A DNA stretch of 64,000 nucleotides from JAEMQF01 sp963775015 (GCA_963775015.1 CAVZHI010000007.1:235034-299033); one strand, 5' to 3'. Shown: positions 7,783 to 17,114, counted from the stretch's first letter. The notes: generated by a model from the letters alone, not told the origin. Program-made: numbers and translations.

Positions 7783-9613
7783 AGCGCCGGCTGCCCGAGG
7801 TGCGCGGCGCCGCCGCCAGCCCGAGCGCCAGCCACGCGCGCGTGCTGGCCGGGTCGATGACGGCGTCGATCTCGAGCGTTGCAGCCATGTTGATCGCCTT
7901 GCCGGCGCTGTACTGTTTGGCGACGAGTTCTTCGAACAGCGCGTCGCGCGCCGCGCCTTGCGGCTGCGCTTCGAGTTCCTTGCGGTAGCCCAGGCGCACC
8001 GCGCCTTCGAGGCCCATGCCGCCGAACTCGCCGCTCGGCCAGGCGGCCGTCGCGAGCGTCTCGTGAAAACCGCCGCCCGTCATTGCCATCGCGCCCAGTC
8101 CGTAGCCCTTGCGCAGGATCACGGCGAACAGCGGCACCTGGAGCTGCGCGCCGACCACGAACATGCGGCTCACGTGGCGCACCTGGGCCCGGGTTTCAAT
8201 TTCCGGGCCGACCATGAAACCGGGCGTGTCGACGAGCGAAATCAGCGGCAGTCCGAACGCATCGCACAGCTGCATGAAGCGCGCCGCTTTGTCCGCGCCG
8301 TCGGCGTCGATCGCGCCGCCCAGGTGCACCGGGTTGCTCGCCATGAATCCCACCGCGCGGCCTTCGATTCGCGCCAGCGCAGTGAAGATGGCAGCGCCGA
8401 AACCGGCGCGCAATTCGAGCAGCGAGCCGGTGTCGGCGAGCAGGTTCATGACCTGGCGCATGTCGTAGCTGCGCAAGCGATTCGCCGGCACCGCTTCGCG
8501 CAAGGCGGACTGCTCCACCGCGGACCACTCGATTCCGGCAGGCTGAACCGCCGCGCCCTGAAAGTACGCCAGGTAGCGGCGCGCGACCTCGGTCGCTTCG
8601 GCTTCACCCGGCACCAGGATGTCGATCACGCCGTTGCGCGACTGCACGTCGCTCGGCCCGATTTGTTCCGGGGTGAATTCGCCCAGGCCGCCACCTTCGA
8701 TCATCGCCGGGCCGCCCATGCCGATGTTGCTGTCACGCGTTGCGATGATCACGTCGCAGCAGCCGAGCAGCGCCGCGTTGCCGGCAAAACAGCGGCCCGC
8801 AGCGATCCCAACCACCGGCACCTGGCCGCTCAGGCGCGCGTGCGCGGCGAATGTTCCGACGTGCAGGCCGGCGACGATCGCCACGTCGGTGTCGCCGGGC
8901 CGGCCGCCACCGCCCTCGGCGAAGAGCACGACCGGTAGGCGCTGCTCCAGCGCGATCCGCAGGAGTCGGTCCGTCTTCTGGTGATTCCGGAAACCCTGCG
9001 TTCCGGCAAGCACGGTCGCGTCGTACGCGAGCACGACGCAGCGTGACGCCTGCGCGCCGAACAACGCCGCGTTGACGCTGCCGATGCCCGTGACCATGCC
9101 GTCGGCCGGCGTCTGGCGCACCAGGTCGGCGTGGCTGCGCCGCAGGCTTTGCGCGGCCAGCGCCAGCGCCCCATATTCGACGAAGCTGCCGGCGTCGCAC
9201 AGTGCAGCGATGTTTTCGCGTGCGCTGCGCTGGCCGCGCGCGTGGCGCTTCGCGATCGCGTCGACGCGCTGCGCGTCCAGCGTGAAGGCGTGGCGCGCGA
9301 GCACCTCTTGCAGGTCGGCGCGAAGCTGCGTGGGGGGTAGCGCGGCGGCAGGAGGTGCGCGGTGCGCGCTGCTCGCGGCCGCGTCGGCGTGCGGCGGTCC
9401 GAGTCGCATCAGCACATCGCCCTGCGCGAGGCTGTCGCCGGCTTGCACGTCGACACTCAATACTTGCGCGTCGGCGTCGGCGTGCAGCACATGCTCCATC
9501 TTCATCGCTTCGACGACGGCGAGCGCCTGGCCCGCGTGCACGCCGGCACCGGCGCGCACGCACAGTTCGACGACGGTGCACGCCATCGGCGCGCGAACTT
9601 CCAAGTGCGGCAT
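7766..9613 (-). CDS. Biotin-carrier / carboxyltransferase fusion (acyl-CoA carboxylase family)
   Basis: Single 615-residue chain joining two modules of a biotin-dependent acyl-CoA carboxylase. Residues 1-75 are a biotinyl domain with the attachment motif E-A-M-K-M-E-H, so Lys38 is the expected biotin site. From about residue 100 to the end is a carboxyltransferase of the propionyl/methylcrotonyl-CoA carboxylase beta type. It has D-A-G-S-F-V-E-Y, G-G-G-G-R-P-G-D, G-M-G-G-P-A-M-I-E-G-G-G, and D-T-P-G-F-M-V-G-P near residue 470. No biotin carboxylase gene is nearby, so that subunit must come from elsewhere. The linker is rich in Ala and Pro. The acyl-CoA substrate cannot be read from sequence. 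Confidence 0.85.
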   Translation of the reverse strand: MPHLEVRAPMACTVVELCVRAGAGVHAGQALAVVEAMKMEHVLHADADAQVLSVDVQAGDSLAQGDVLMRLGPPHADAAASSAHRAPPAAALPPTQLRADLQEVLARHAFTLDAQRVDAIAKRHARGQRSARENIAALCDAGSFVEYGALALAAQSLRRSHADLVRQTPADGMVTGIGSVNAALFGAQASRCVVLAYDATVLAGTQGFRNHQKTDRLLRIALEQRLPVVLFAEGGGGRPGDTDVAIVAGLHVGTFAAHARLSGQVPVVGIAAGRCFAGNAALLGCCDVIIATRDSNIGMGGPAMIEGGGLGEFTPEQIGPSDVQSRNGVIDILVPGEAEATEVARRYLAYFQGAAVQPAGIEWSAVEQSALREAVPANRLRSYDMRQVMNLLADTGSLLELRAGFGAAIFTALARIEGRAVGFMASNPVHLGGAIDADGADKAARFMQLCDAFGLPLISLVDTPGFMVGPEIETRAQVRHVSRMFVVGAQLQVPLFAVILRKGYGLGAMAMTGGGFHETLATAAWPSGEFGGMGLEGAVRLGYRKELEAQPQGAARDALFEELVAKQYSAGKAINMAATLEIDAVIDPASTRAWLALGLAAAPRTSGSRRFIDPW

Positions 9614-9644
9614 GTGCTGAGTGTTTGCGCGGAAGCGGGCGCTT

Positions 9645-10907
9645 TCAGGCAGCTTGCCGGTAGCGCGCCAACGTCAACCCCTTCATGTCAATCGGCGCCG
9701 GGCGGCCGCTGATCACTTCGGCCATGACGCGGCCCGTCCCGGCGGCCATCGTCCAGCCCAGCGTGCCGTGGCCGGTCGCGAGGTACAGGCCGCGTGGGCC
9801 GGCGGGCCCCAGCAGCGGCGTGCCGTCGGGCGTCATCGGCCGCAAGCCGCACCAGAACTCGGCGCGCGCCACGTCGCCGCCGCGCGGGAACAGGTCGCCG
9901 ACCACATGTTCCAGCGTGCGCTGGCGAGCCGGGTGCAGATGCAAGTCGTAGCCGGCGAGTTCAGCGGTACCGCCGACGCGAATCCGCTCGCCCAGGCGCG
10001 TCACCGCGACCTTGTGCGTTTCGTCCATCACGGTCGATTCGGGCGCGCCGCTGGCGTCGGTGATGGGCACGGTGATTGAATAGCCCTTCACCGGATAGAC
10101 CGGGAGCGAAATCCCGAGTGGCGCGAGCAGCAACGGCGAGTAACTGCCCAGCGCGACGAGCGTCGCGTCGGCTTTCACCGTGCCGGTCGCGGTCGCCACG
10201 CCGTGCACCTGCCCGCCGACTTGCAGCAGCCGGTCGATGCGAATGCCGTAGCGGAAGCGCACGCCACGCTGCGCCGCCAACGCCGCGAGAGCCTGCGTGA
10301 ACTTGAAGCAGTCGCCGGTTTCGTCGCTCGGCAGGTGCAGCCCGCCGACGAATTTGTCGCGCACGTGGGCGAGCGCCGGCTCGTGAGCGAGGCACGCTTC
10401 GGCGTCGAGCAGCGCGTGCGCCACGCCGTACTCGCGCAGGACGCCCACGTCGGCGGCGCTCGCATCGAACTGGCGTTGCGTGCGAAAGAGTTGCAGCGTG
10501 CCTTGGGTGCGCTGGTCGTAGTCGATCCCGGTCTGGGCGCGCAACTCGATCAGGCAGTCGCGGCTGTACTCCGCCAGGCGCACCATGCGGCCCTTGTTCA
10601 GCTTGTAGCGCGCCGCGGTGCAGTTGCGCAGCATCGCCAGTCCCCAGCGCACGAGAGCGAGGTCGAAGTGCGGGCGGATGACGAGCGGGCGGTGCCGCAT
10701 CATGAGCCACTTGATTGCTTTCACCGGCACCCCCGGGCCGGCCCAGGGCGCCGAATAGCCTGGCGACACTTCGCCCGCGTTGGCGTAGCTTGTTTCCATG
10801 GCGGGAGCCGCGCAGCGGTCGAGCACCGTCACTTGATGGCCGGCGAGCGCCAGGTGGTAGGCGCAGCTCACGCCGATCACGCCACTGCCCAGAACAACCA
10901 CGTGCAT
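9645..10907 (-). CDS. dadA: FAD-dependent D-amino acid dehydrogenase
   Basis: Flavoenzyme that oxidatively deaminates D-amino acids to 2-oxo acids, passing electrons to the respiratory chain at the inner membrane. The 420-residue product begins MHVVVLGSGVIGVSCAYHLA, an N-terminal dinucleotide-binding loop. It continues with E-T-S-Y-A-N-A-G-E-V-S-P-G-Y, characteristic of DadA, and a C-terminal G-H-G-T-L-G-W-T-M segment that closes the FAD site. Length is close to E. coli DadA. GGAGTT lies 8 bases before the ATG. It is divergent from amn with 148 bp between. No alanine racemase gene is adjacent. Confidence 0.93.
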   Translation of the reverse strand: MHVVVLGSGVIGVSCAYHLALAGHQVTVLDRCAAPAMETSYANAGEVSPGYSAPWAGPGVPVKAIKWLMMRHRPLVIRPHFDLALVRWGLAMLRNCTAARYKLNKGRMVRLAEYSRDCLIELRAQTGIDYDQRTQGTLQLFRTQRQFDASAADVGVLREYGVAHALLDAEACLAHEPALAHVRDKFVGGLHLPSDETGDCFKFTQALAALAAQRGVRFRYGIRIDRLLQVGGQVHGVATATGTVKADATLVALGSYSPLLLAPLGISLPVYPVKGYSITVPITDASGAPESTVMDETHKVAVTRLGERIRVGGTAELAGYDLHLHPARQRTLEHVVGDLFPRGGDVARAEFWCGLRPMTPDGTPLLGPAGPRGLYLATGHGTLGWTMAAGTGRVMAEVISGRPAPIDMKGLTLARYRQAA

Positions 10908-11055
10908 GTTGATCAACTCCTTGGCGCGCGAGGATAGCCTGACTTGGGCCGCGACCTTGCACCAAGGTGTCACCGCGCGCTCGTGCAGGGAACCCGGCGT
11001 GCGCCGGATGCCGCCACAATGCGAACCAGCATTCCGTCCCCGCATCACGTTTGAC

Positions 11056-12630
11056 ATGACACTGCAACCTCCCTTTGTTCCCCCCGCACGCTACGACGAT
11101 GCGGCTGCGGCACTGGCCCAGGTGCGGGCGATCTACGACGCGAACGTCGCGCACCTGCGCGACTGCCTGCAGCGCTTCGTCGCCGGCGAACCGATCGAAC
11201 CGCAGGGCGTTGCCGCCGCGGGAGCCGACGGGCGCGCCGCCGCGCGCGCGCGCTTCACCCAGGCCGACCCGCGCGGCCGCGTGCGCGCGTGTTATCCCTT
11301 CGTGCGCGTGCGCACGGCGACCGTGGCGCGCGCCGATTCGCGCCTGAGTTACGGCTTTGTTGCCGGTCCGGGGACGTACGAGACGACGCTGACGCGTCCG
11401 GACCTGTTCGGCAACTACTACCTCGAGCAGTTCAAGCTGCTGCTGAAGAACCACAACGTCTGGCTCGAAGTCGGCACGAGCAATCAGCCGATTCCGGTGC
11501 ACTTCTCGCTCGCCGACAATGACCACGTCGAAGGCTCGCTCGACGCGACGCGGCGCCTGCTGATGCGGGATCGATTCGACCTGCCCGACCTCACTTCGAT
11601 GGACGACGGCATCGCGAACGGCACGTTCGAGCCCGGCGCGGGCCAAGCGCACCCTTTGGCGCTGTTCACCGCGCCGCGGGTCGACTATTCGCTGCACCGC
11701 CTGCGCCACTACAGCGGTACGGCGCCGGAGCACTTCCAGAATTTCGTGCTGTTCACGAACTACCAGTTCTACATCGACGAATTCGTGCGCCTGGGCCATG
11801 CGGCGATGACGTCGTCCAGCACCGCGCAGGACTACCTGGCCTTCATCGAGCCCGGCAACGTCGTGACACGCCGCCATGGGATTGCGGCACAGCCCGGCGA
11901 CGAACTGGGCAGCGCGCCGCCGCGCCTGCCGCAGATGCCGGCATATCACCTGATTCGCGCCGACGGCAGCGGCATCACGATGGTCAACATCGGCGTCGGC
12001 CCGGCGAACGCGAAGACGATCACCGATCACATCGCCGTGCTGCGCCCGCACGCCTGGATCATGCTCGGCCACTGCGCAGGCCTGCGCAATACGCAGCAGC
12101 TCGGTGACTATGTGCTTGCCCATGGTTACGTGCGCGAAGACCATGTGCTCGACGAAGAATTGCCGCTCTGGGTGCCGATCCCGCCGCTCGCCGAAGTCCA
12201 GGTCGCGCTCGAAGCCGCAGTCGCTGAAGTGACGCAGCTCAAGGGCTACGAGCTGAAGCGCATCATGCGCACCGGCACGGTGGCGAGCACCGACAACCGG
12301 AACTGGGAGCTGCTGCCGTCGCTGCACGCGGGCAGCACGCCCGAGCGCCGCTTCAGCCAGAGCCGCGCCGTGGCGCTGGACATGGAAAGCGCGACGATCG
12401 CCGCGAACGGCTTTCGCTTCCGCGTGCCCTACGGCACCTTGCTCTGTGTGAGCGACAAGCCGCTGCACGGCGAGATCAAGTTGCCGGGAATGGCGAACCA
12501 CTTCTACCGCGAGCGCGTCGACCAGCACTTGCGCATCGGCATCCGCGCGATCGAATTGCTGCGCGAGCAGGGGATCGACCAGCTGCACAGCCGCAAGCTG
12601 CGCAGCTTCGCCGAGGTGGCGTTCCAGTGA
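11056..12630 (+). CDS. amn: AMP nucleosidase
   Basis: Hydrolyses AMP to adenine and ribose 5-phosphate, contributing to purine salvage and control of AMP level. The 524-residue product has the N-terminal AMP-nucleosidase domain (Y-P-F-V-R-V-R-T-A, R-L-S-Y-G-F-V). It is followed by a nucleoside-phosphorylase-type domain with M-L-G-H-C-A-G-L-R, and with A-L-D-M-E-S-A-T-I-A-A-N-G near residue 490, whose acidic residue belongs to the purine site. The ATG at 11056 was chosen because the upstream in-frame extension has no family similarity. It is transcribed away from dadA. Confidence 0.93.
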   Translation: MTLQPPFVPPARYDDAAAALAQVRAIYDANVAHLRDCLQRFVAGEPIEPQGVAAAGADGRAAARARFTQADPRGRVRACYPFVRVRTATVARADSRLSYGFVAGPGTYETTLTRPDLFGNYYLEQFKLLLKNHNVWLEVGTSNQPIPVHFSLADNDHVEGSLDATRRLLMRDRFDLPDLTSMDDGIANGTFEPGAGQAHPLALFTAPRVDYSLHRLRHYSGTAPEHFQNFVLFTNYQFYIDEFVRLGHAAMTSSSTAQDYLAFIEPGNVVTRRHGIAAQPGDELGSAPPRLPQMPAYHLIRADGSGITMVNIGVGPANAKTITDHIAVLRPHAWIMLGHCAGLRNTQQLGDYVLAHGYVREDHVLDEELPLWVPIPPLAEVQVALEAAVAEVTQLKGYELKRIMRTGTVASTDNRNWELLPSLHAGSTPERRFSQSRAVALDMESATIAANGFRFRVPYGTLLCVSDKPLHGEIKLPGMANHFYRERVDQHLRIGIRAIELLREQGIDQLHSRKLRSFAEVAFQ

Positions 12631-12702
12631 CGCCGCGGCAGCGTTGCGCCGGTTGAAGCAGAATCGTCCCCGCTCGACCCCTCAAGCCGGAGAGTTGCAC
12701 CC

Positions 12703-13353
12703 ATGAACGTACACGCCAGGTTTTCCCGAGCCCTGTCGATCGCGCTGCTGGGGCTGCTCGGCCTGTGTGCGGCAGCTGTCGCGCAGACCTACGATTCGCC
12801 CAACGCGGGGCCGTTTCGTACCATCAGCGACGGCAACGATCCGAACCTCATGCTCGAAGGGCACGACGCAGTGGCCTACTTCGCGCAAAACGAAGCGGTG
12901 AAGGGGGACCCGGCGATCCGCACCGAGCGCCTGGGCGTCGTGTTTCGCTTCGTCAGCGAGGCGAACAAGGCCGAGTTCCTGCGCGCACCGCACCGCTACA
13001 TGCCGCAGTTCGGCGGCTTTTGCGCGAACGGCATCAACTACGCGATCCCCTGGGGCGGCGGCGGCGGGCCCAACACCTGGCGCATCTACCGCGGCAAGCT
13101 GTATGTGTTCGGCGGCCAGTCGTCGCGTGACCATTTCGAGATGGACACGGAACGCAACCTCGCGCTCGCGCACAAGTACTGGAACGAAGAAGTCGCCGAC
13201 TCGAACGCGTTCTTCACGCGCTACAAGCGGCTCGTTTTTCGCGTGCCGCACTACAAGACCGGCAAAGAGCTGCAGGACGAATGGGAGACCAAGCGGGCCG
13301 CCAAGACCCTGCCCGTGATGCCCGGCGCGCCGCAGGGGGTTCCGGCGAAGTAA
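12703..13353 (+). CDS. Secreted YHS-domain protein
   Basis: A 216-residue exported protein of unknown function. Residues 1-28 are a signal peptide (positive start, Leu-rich core, A-V-A-Q cleavage site). The rest holds a YHS-type domain: L-E-G-H-D-A-V-A-Y-F, F-R-F-V-S-E-A-N-K-A-E-F, Y-M-P-Q-F-G-G-F-C-A-N-G, then A-I-P-W-G-G. The C-terminus has R-L-V-F-R-V-P-H-Y-K-T-G. It closely resembles the lipoprotein at 27328-27939, so the two are paralogues. YHS domains are often associated with metal binding; a periplasmic metal role here is inference. Confidence 0.8.
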   Translation: MNVHARFSRALSIALLGLLGLCAAAVAQTYDSPNAGPFRTISDGNDPNLMLEGHDAVAYFAQNEAVKGDPAIRTERLGVVFRFVSEANKAEFLRAPHRYMPQFGGFCANGINYAIPWGGGGGPNTWRIYRGKLYVFGGQSSRDHFEMDTERNLALAHKYWNEEVADSNAFFTRYKRLVFRVPHYKTGKELQDEWETKRAAKTLPVMPGAPQGVPAK

Positions 13354-13494
13354 GCGCCGGTTCGGCTTGGCTTCCGGTGACTTGAAGCTGCGGCTTCGGT
13401 AGCAACCCGATTGCCGCGTCGGGCGCGTTCCCGTACGCTTGAGGCGCAACCCCCTGCAACCCGGGCGCGGCAGGCGCTCAACGAGGAGAGCGCC

Positions 13495-15546
13495 ATGGCA
13501 TCCAGTATTCACCCCGATATCCAGGCGATTCGGACCTTGGCGCTGGTCGGCCAGACGGCGTCCGGGAAAACCAGTCTGGCCGAAGCGCTGCTGCACCGCA
13601 GCGGTGCGATCGGCGCGCCGGGCAGCCTGGAGCGCGGCACGACGGTGAGCGATTTCGACCCGATGGAGCGGCGCGCCCAGCATTCGCTCAACTCCGCGAT
13701 CCTGCACTTCAAGCACCGCGGCACGCGCGTGCACCTGATCGACACGCCGGGCTACGCCGATTTTGTCGGCCAGTCGATGACGGCGCTCGAAGCCGTCGAT
13801 ACGGCAGCCGTGGTGGTCAACGCCGCGACGGGAATCGAAATGATGAGCTCGCGCATGATGCAGTGGGCGAAGGCGCGCGATCTGTGCCGGATCATCATCG
13901 TGAACAAGATCGACGCGCAGGGCGTGAACCTCGTCGCCTTGCTGGAAACCTTGCGCGAGACCTTCGGCAAGGAATGCCTGCCGCTGAACCTGCCCGCCGC
14001 GGGCGGCACGAAGGTGATTGACTGCTTTTTCAACGCGCAAGGCGAGAGCGACTTCGGCTCGGTCGCCGACACGCACCGGGCGCTGGTCGAACAGGTGGTC
14101 GAGGTGGACCCGGAGTTCGTCGAGCGCTACCTGAACGAGGGCGATGTCGACCCGCGCGAATTGCACGCACCGCTCGAGCAGGCGTTGCGCGAGGGGCATC
14201 TGATTCCGGTGCTGTTCGTCTCGGCGCGCAACGGCGCGGGCGTTGCCGAACTGCTCGACGCGATCGACCTGTTGCTGCCGAACCCGGTCGAGGGGAATCC
14301 GCCGCAGTTCTACAAAGGCGAGGGCGCAGCAGGCAAAGAACTGCACGCCGATCCGGACCCGGCGAAACACGTGATCGCGCATGTCTTCAAAGTCACCGTC
14401 GATCCTTACGTCGGCAAGATGGGCGTGTTTCGAATCCACCAGGGAACGGTGACGAAAGACAGCGCGCTCTACATCGGCGACGGGCGCAAACCGTTCAAGG
14501 TGGGGCACCTGTTCATGCTGCAAGGCAAAGAGCATGTCGAGGTGCCGCGCGGCGTTCCCGGCGACATCTGCGCCGTAGCGAAGATCGACGAAATGCATTT
14601 CGACGCGGTGCTGCACGACGCTGCGGAGGACGACCACCTGCACTTGAAGCCGCTCGACTTTCCGGTGCCGGTGCACGGCTTGGCGATCGAGCCGAAGCGC
14701 CGCGGCGACGAGCAGCGCATGTGGGAAATCCTGCAGAAGCTCGTCGACGAAGACCCGTGCCTGAAGGTGGAACATGTCGCGGTGACGAACGAGACCGTCG
14801 TCTACGGCCTGGGCGAGCTGCACCTGCGCACCCTGCTCGAGCGCATGAGCGAGGTCTACAAGTGCGAAGTCTCGACGCGCCCGCCGAGGATCGCCTACCG
14901 CGAGACGATCACGGCCAACGCCGAAGGGCACCACCGGCACAAGAAGCAGAGCGGCGGCGCGGGTCAGTTCGGCGAGGTCTTCCTGAGAATCGAGCCGTTG
15001 CCGCGCGGCACCGGCTTCGAATTTGTCGACCAGGTGAAGGGCGGAACGATACCGACGCAGTTCATCCCCGCGGTGGAAAAAGGCGTCCGCTCAGGGCTGG
15101 ACAGCGGCGTCGTCGCCGGCTACCCGGTGAAAGACGTTCGCGTCATCGTCTACGACGGCAAGTCGCACAGCGTCGACTCGAAAGACATCGCCTTTGCCAC
15201 CGCCGGGCGCAAGGCGTTCATCGACGCCGTGCTCAAGGCCAAGCCGATCGTTCTCGAGCCCATCGTCAAGGTCGAAATCACGGCGCCCGAGACGAGCATG
15301 GGCGACATCACGGGCGACCTGTCGGCGAAACGCGGCCAGGTCAGCGGCACGCACGCCCTGGCCGGCGGCGGCATGACGGTCGCCGGTCAGGTGCCGCTCT
15401 CCGAGCTGAGCAACTACCAGGCACGCCTGAACGGCATGACGGGCGGCCAGGGGCGCTACACGATCGCACTCAGCCACTACGAAGCCGTGCCGCCGACGAT
15501 TCAGCAGCAGTTGATGGGGCAGTACAAGATCAAGGACGAGGACTGA
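13495..15546 (+). CDS. Elongation factor G-like GTPase (EF-G paralogue)
   Basis: Five-domain translational-GTPase-like protein of 683 residues, close to EF-G length. Its G1 loop is G-Q-T-A-S-G-K-T-S near residue 18 rather than the usual A-H-x-D-A-G-K-T, G3 is D-T-P-G-Y-A-D-F, and G4 N-K-I-D is intact. Domain IV (H-K-K-Q-S-G-G-A-G-Q-F-G) and domain V (P-E-T-S-M-G-D-I-T-G-D-L) are present. GAGGAG precedes the ATG. It stands apart from str or tuf genes, which fits a divergent EF-G-like subfamily rather than the housekeeping factor. Its specific role is not known. Confidence 0.85.
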   Translation: MASSIHPDIQAIRTLALVGQTASGKTSLAEALLHRSGAIGAPGSLERGTTVSDFDPMERRAQHSLNSAILHFKHRGTRVHLIDTPGYADFVGQSMTALEAVDTAAVVVNAATGIEMMSSRMMQWAKARDLCRIIIVNKIDAQGVNLVALLETLRETFGKECLPLNLPAAGGTKVIDCFFNAQGESDFGSVADTHRALVEQVVEVDPEFVERYLNEGDVDPRELHAPLEQALREGHLIPVLFVSARNGAGVAELLDAIDLLLPNPVEGNPPQFYKGEGAAGKELHADPDPAKHVIAHVFKVTVDPYVGKMGVFRIHQGTVTKDSALYIGDGRKPFKVGHLFMLQGKEHVEVPRGVPGDICAVAKIDEMHFDAVLHDAAEDDHLHLKPLDFPVPVHGLAIEPKRRGDEQRMWEILQKLVDEDPCLKVEHVAVTNETVVYGLGELHLRTLLERMSEVYKCEVSTRPPRIAYRETITANAEGHHRHKKQSGGAGQFGEVFLRIEPLPRGTGFEFVDQVKGGTIPTQFIPAVEKGVRSGLDSGVVAGYPVKDVRVIVYDGKSHSVDSKDIAFATAGRKAFIDAVLKAKPIVLEPIVKVEITAPETSMGDITGDLSAKRGQVSGTHALAGGGMTVAGQVPLSELSNYQARLNGMTGGQGRYTIALSHYEAVPPTIQQQLMGQYKIKDED

Positions 15547-15605
15547 GGCTGAGGCAGCCGCTGCGGTCCGCCGCCAGGCGTGTGCCGCGGCTGAGAAGCA
15601 GGGAA

Positions 15606-16481
15606 TCAGGCCGCCTGCTGAAGTCGCGCGATGCGCCGCTCCATCGGCGGATGGCTCGAGAAAAGTGCCATCAAGCCGCCGGGGCGCGCGCTGATGCCGA
15701 GCGCCTGCATCGACTTGGGCATCTCGCCCGGGTCGAGTCCGCCCAGGCGCGCGAGCGCGTTGATCATCGGCTGCTTGCGCCCCATCAGTTCTGCCGCACC
15801 GGCGTCGGCGCGAAATTCGCGCTGCCGCGAGAACCAGGCGACGATGATCGCCGCCACCACGCCCAGCACCAGGTCGAGCACGACCGTCGTCGCGTAGTAG
15901 CCGATGCCCGGGCCGTCATTCTGATTGCGCAGAACGATCCGGTCCACGACATAACCGATGACGCGCGACAGGAACACGACGAACGTGTTCATCACGCCCT
16001 GGATCAAGGTCATCGTCACCATGTCGCCGTTGGCGACGTGGGCGACTTCATGGCCGATCACGGCTTCCACTTCCTCGCGCGTCATCGATTCCAGCAGGCC
16101 GGTGGAGACGGCGACCAGCGCCGAGTTCTTGAACGCGCCCGTGGCAAACGCGTTCGGCGGGCCTTCATAGATGCCGACTTCGGGCATCTTCACGCCGGCG
16201 CGGTCGGCAAAGCGCTGCACCGTTGCGACGATCCAGGCGTGCGTGGCGTCGTTCGAGTGATTGATGACTTGCAGGCGCGTCGTCCACTTCGCCATCGGCT
16301 TGCTGATCAGCAGCGAAATGAAGGCGCCGCCGAAGCCCATCACGAGCGAGAAGCCGAGCAGGGCGGTCAGGTCCAGGCCGTTGGCGGTGAGGAAGCTGTT
16401 CAAACCGAGCAGGTTGACGGCCAAGCCCAAGACGAGCATCACGCCCAGGTTGGTCAGCAAGAACAGGAAGATGCGTTTCAT
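15606..16481 (-). CDS. htpX: Membrane zinc metalloprotease HtpX
   Basis: Heat-shock-type inner-membrane protease that degrades misfolded membrane proteins together with FtsH. The 291-residue product begins MKRIFLFLLTNLG and has two N-terminal transmembrane helices. The zinc motif H-E-V-A-H lies near residue 143, two further hydrophobic helices follow, and F-S-R-Q-R-E-F-R-A-D-A-G supplies the third zinc ligand glutamate. The C-terminus S-S-H-P-P-M-E-R-R-I-A is characteristic. AAGGA precedes the ATG. It converges on the EF-G-like gene. Confidence 0.96.
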   Translation of the reverse strand: MKRIFLFLLTNLGVMLVLGLAVNLLGLNSFLTANGLDLTALLGFSLVMGFGGAFISLLISKPMAKWTTRLQVINHSNDATHAWIVATVQRFADRAGVKMPEVGIYEGPPNAFATGAFKNSALVAVSTGLLESMTREEVEAVIGHEVAHVANGDMVTMTLIQGVMNTFVVFLSRVIGYVVDRIVLRNQNDGPGIGYYATTVVLDLVLGVVAAIIVAWFSRQREFRADAGAAELMGRKQPMINALARLGGLDPGEMPKSMQALGISARPGGLMALFSSHPPMERRIARLQQAA

Positions 16482-16631
16482 GGTGTCCTTTGAAGAGGTG
16501 CGCACAGGCGGGTCGGGGAACCGGATCGGTCGTTGCACGAAAACCGGACAGTAGAGTGAAATCGGCCGCGCGGGTTCCCTCGCATTCGCCCCGCCGACCT
16601 CCTCGTGAGCGACGCGCGACGGCCAGGTGAT

Positions 16632-17114
16632 TCAGATGAGCAGTGCAGCGACGAAGATGCCGATCATGATGAAGGCGAGCACCACCTTGGCCGCGAGGCC
16701 GGCCATGATGCCGAGCCAGGTCGCGACGCCGACTTTGACGGCGCGGTCACTTTCGCGGCGCGCCAGGTACTCGCCGACTGCCGCACCGATCAGCGGCATG
16801 AACAGCACACCCACCAGCCCCATGAAGATTCCCGCCAGCGTGCCGAGCGCCGCGCCGATGATCGCCAGCCGGCTCGCGCCCGCTTTCCGGGCACCCAGCA
16901 GGCCACTCGCGTAGTCCAGGCCCCAGGCCAGCACCGCGAGCACGCTGACCGCGGCGACGCTGCCCCAGCCGATGCGCGTGAAGCCGTCGATCCAGGCGCC
17001 AAGCACGATGCCGGCCCAGACGAACAAGGTTCCGGGCAGGGCCGGCAGCACGGTGCCGGCCAATCCCAGCAGGATCAGCCCCGCGCTGAGGATCCACAAC
17101 AAGGTCTCGCCCAA
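16632..17114 (-). CDS. DUF456 family membrane protein
   Basis: Small integral membrane protein of 160 residues, function unknown. The family pattern is clear: L-A-G-T-V-L-P-A-L-P-G-T in the first helix region, L-D-Y-A-S-G-L-L-G-A-R-K-A-G-A-S, then glycine-rich helices with G-x-x-x-G repeats. About five hydrophobic segments are predicted by eye. I chose the TTG at 17114 because CGGAG lies 7 bases upstream and it starts just before the first helix. The frame stays open to a TTG at 17231, which would add 39 residues without family character. It lies downstream of prfC on the same strand. Confidence 0.75.
   Translation of the reverse strand: MGETLLWILSAGLILLGLAGTVLPALPGTLFVWAGIVLGAWIDGFTRIGWGSVAAVSVLAVLAWGLDYASGLLGARKAGASRLAIIGAALGTLAGIFMGLVGVLFMPLIGAAVGEYLARRESDRAVKVGVATWLGIMAGLAAKVVLAFIMIGIFVAALLI

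Noticed and set aside
9961..12588. Long open frame antisense to dadA and amn (875 codons, - strand)
   Set aside because: High-GC DNA gives long antisense frames. The product has no recognisable domain, is rich in Arg/Ala/His, and fully overlaps two genes with strong family motifs.
12682..14940. Antisense open frame over the YHS and EF-G-like genes (752 codons)
   Set aside because: It overlaps two well-supported genes and shows no family features.
15557..15595. Inverted repeat between the EF-G-like gene and htpX as a bidirectional terminator
   Set aside because: The stem is GC-rich and imperfect, and neither side has a T-run.
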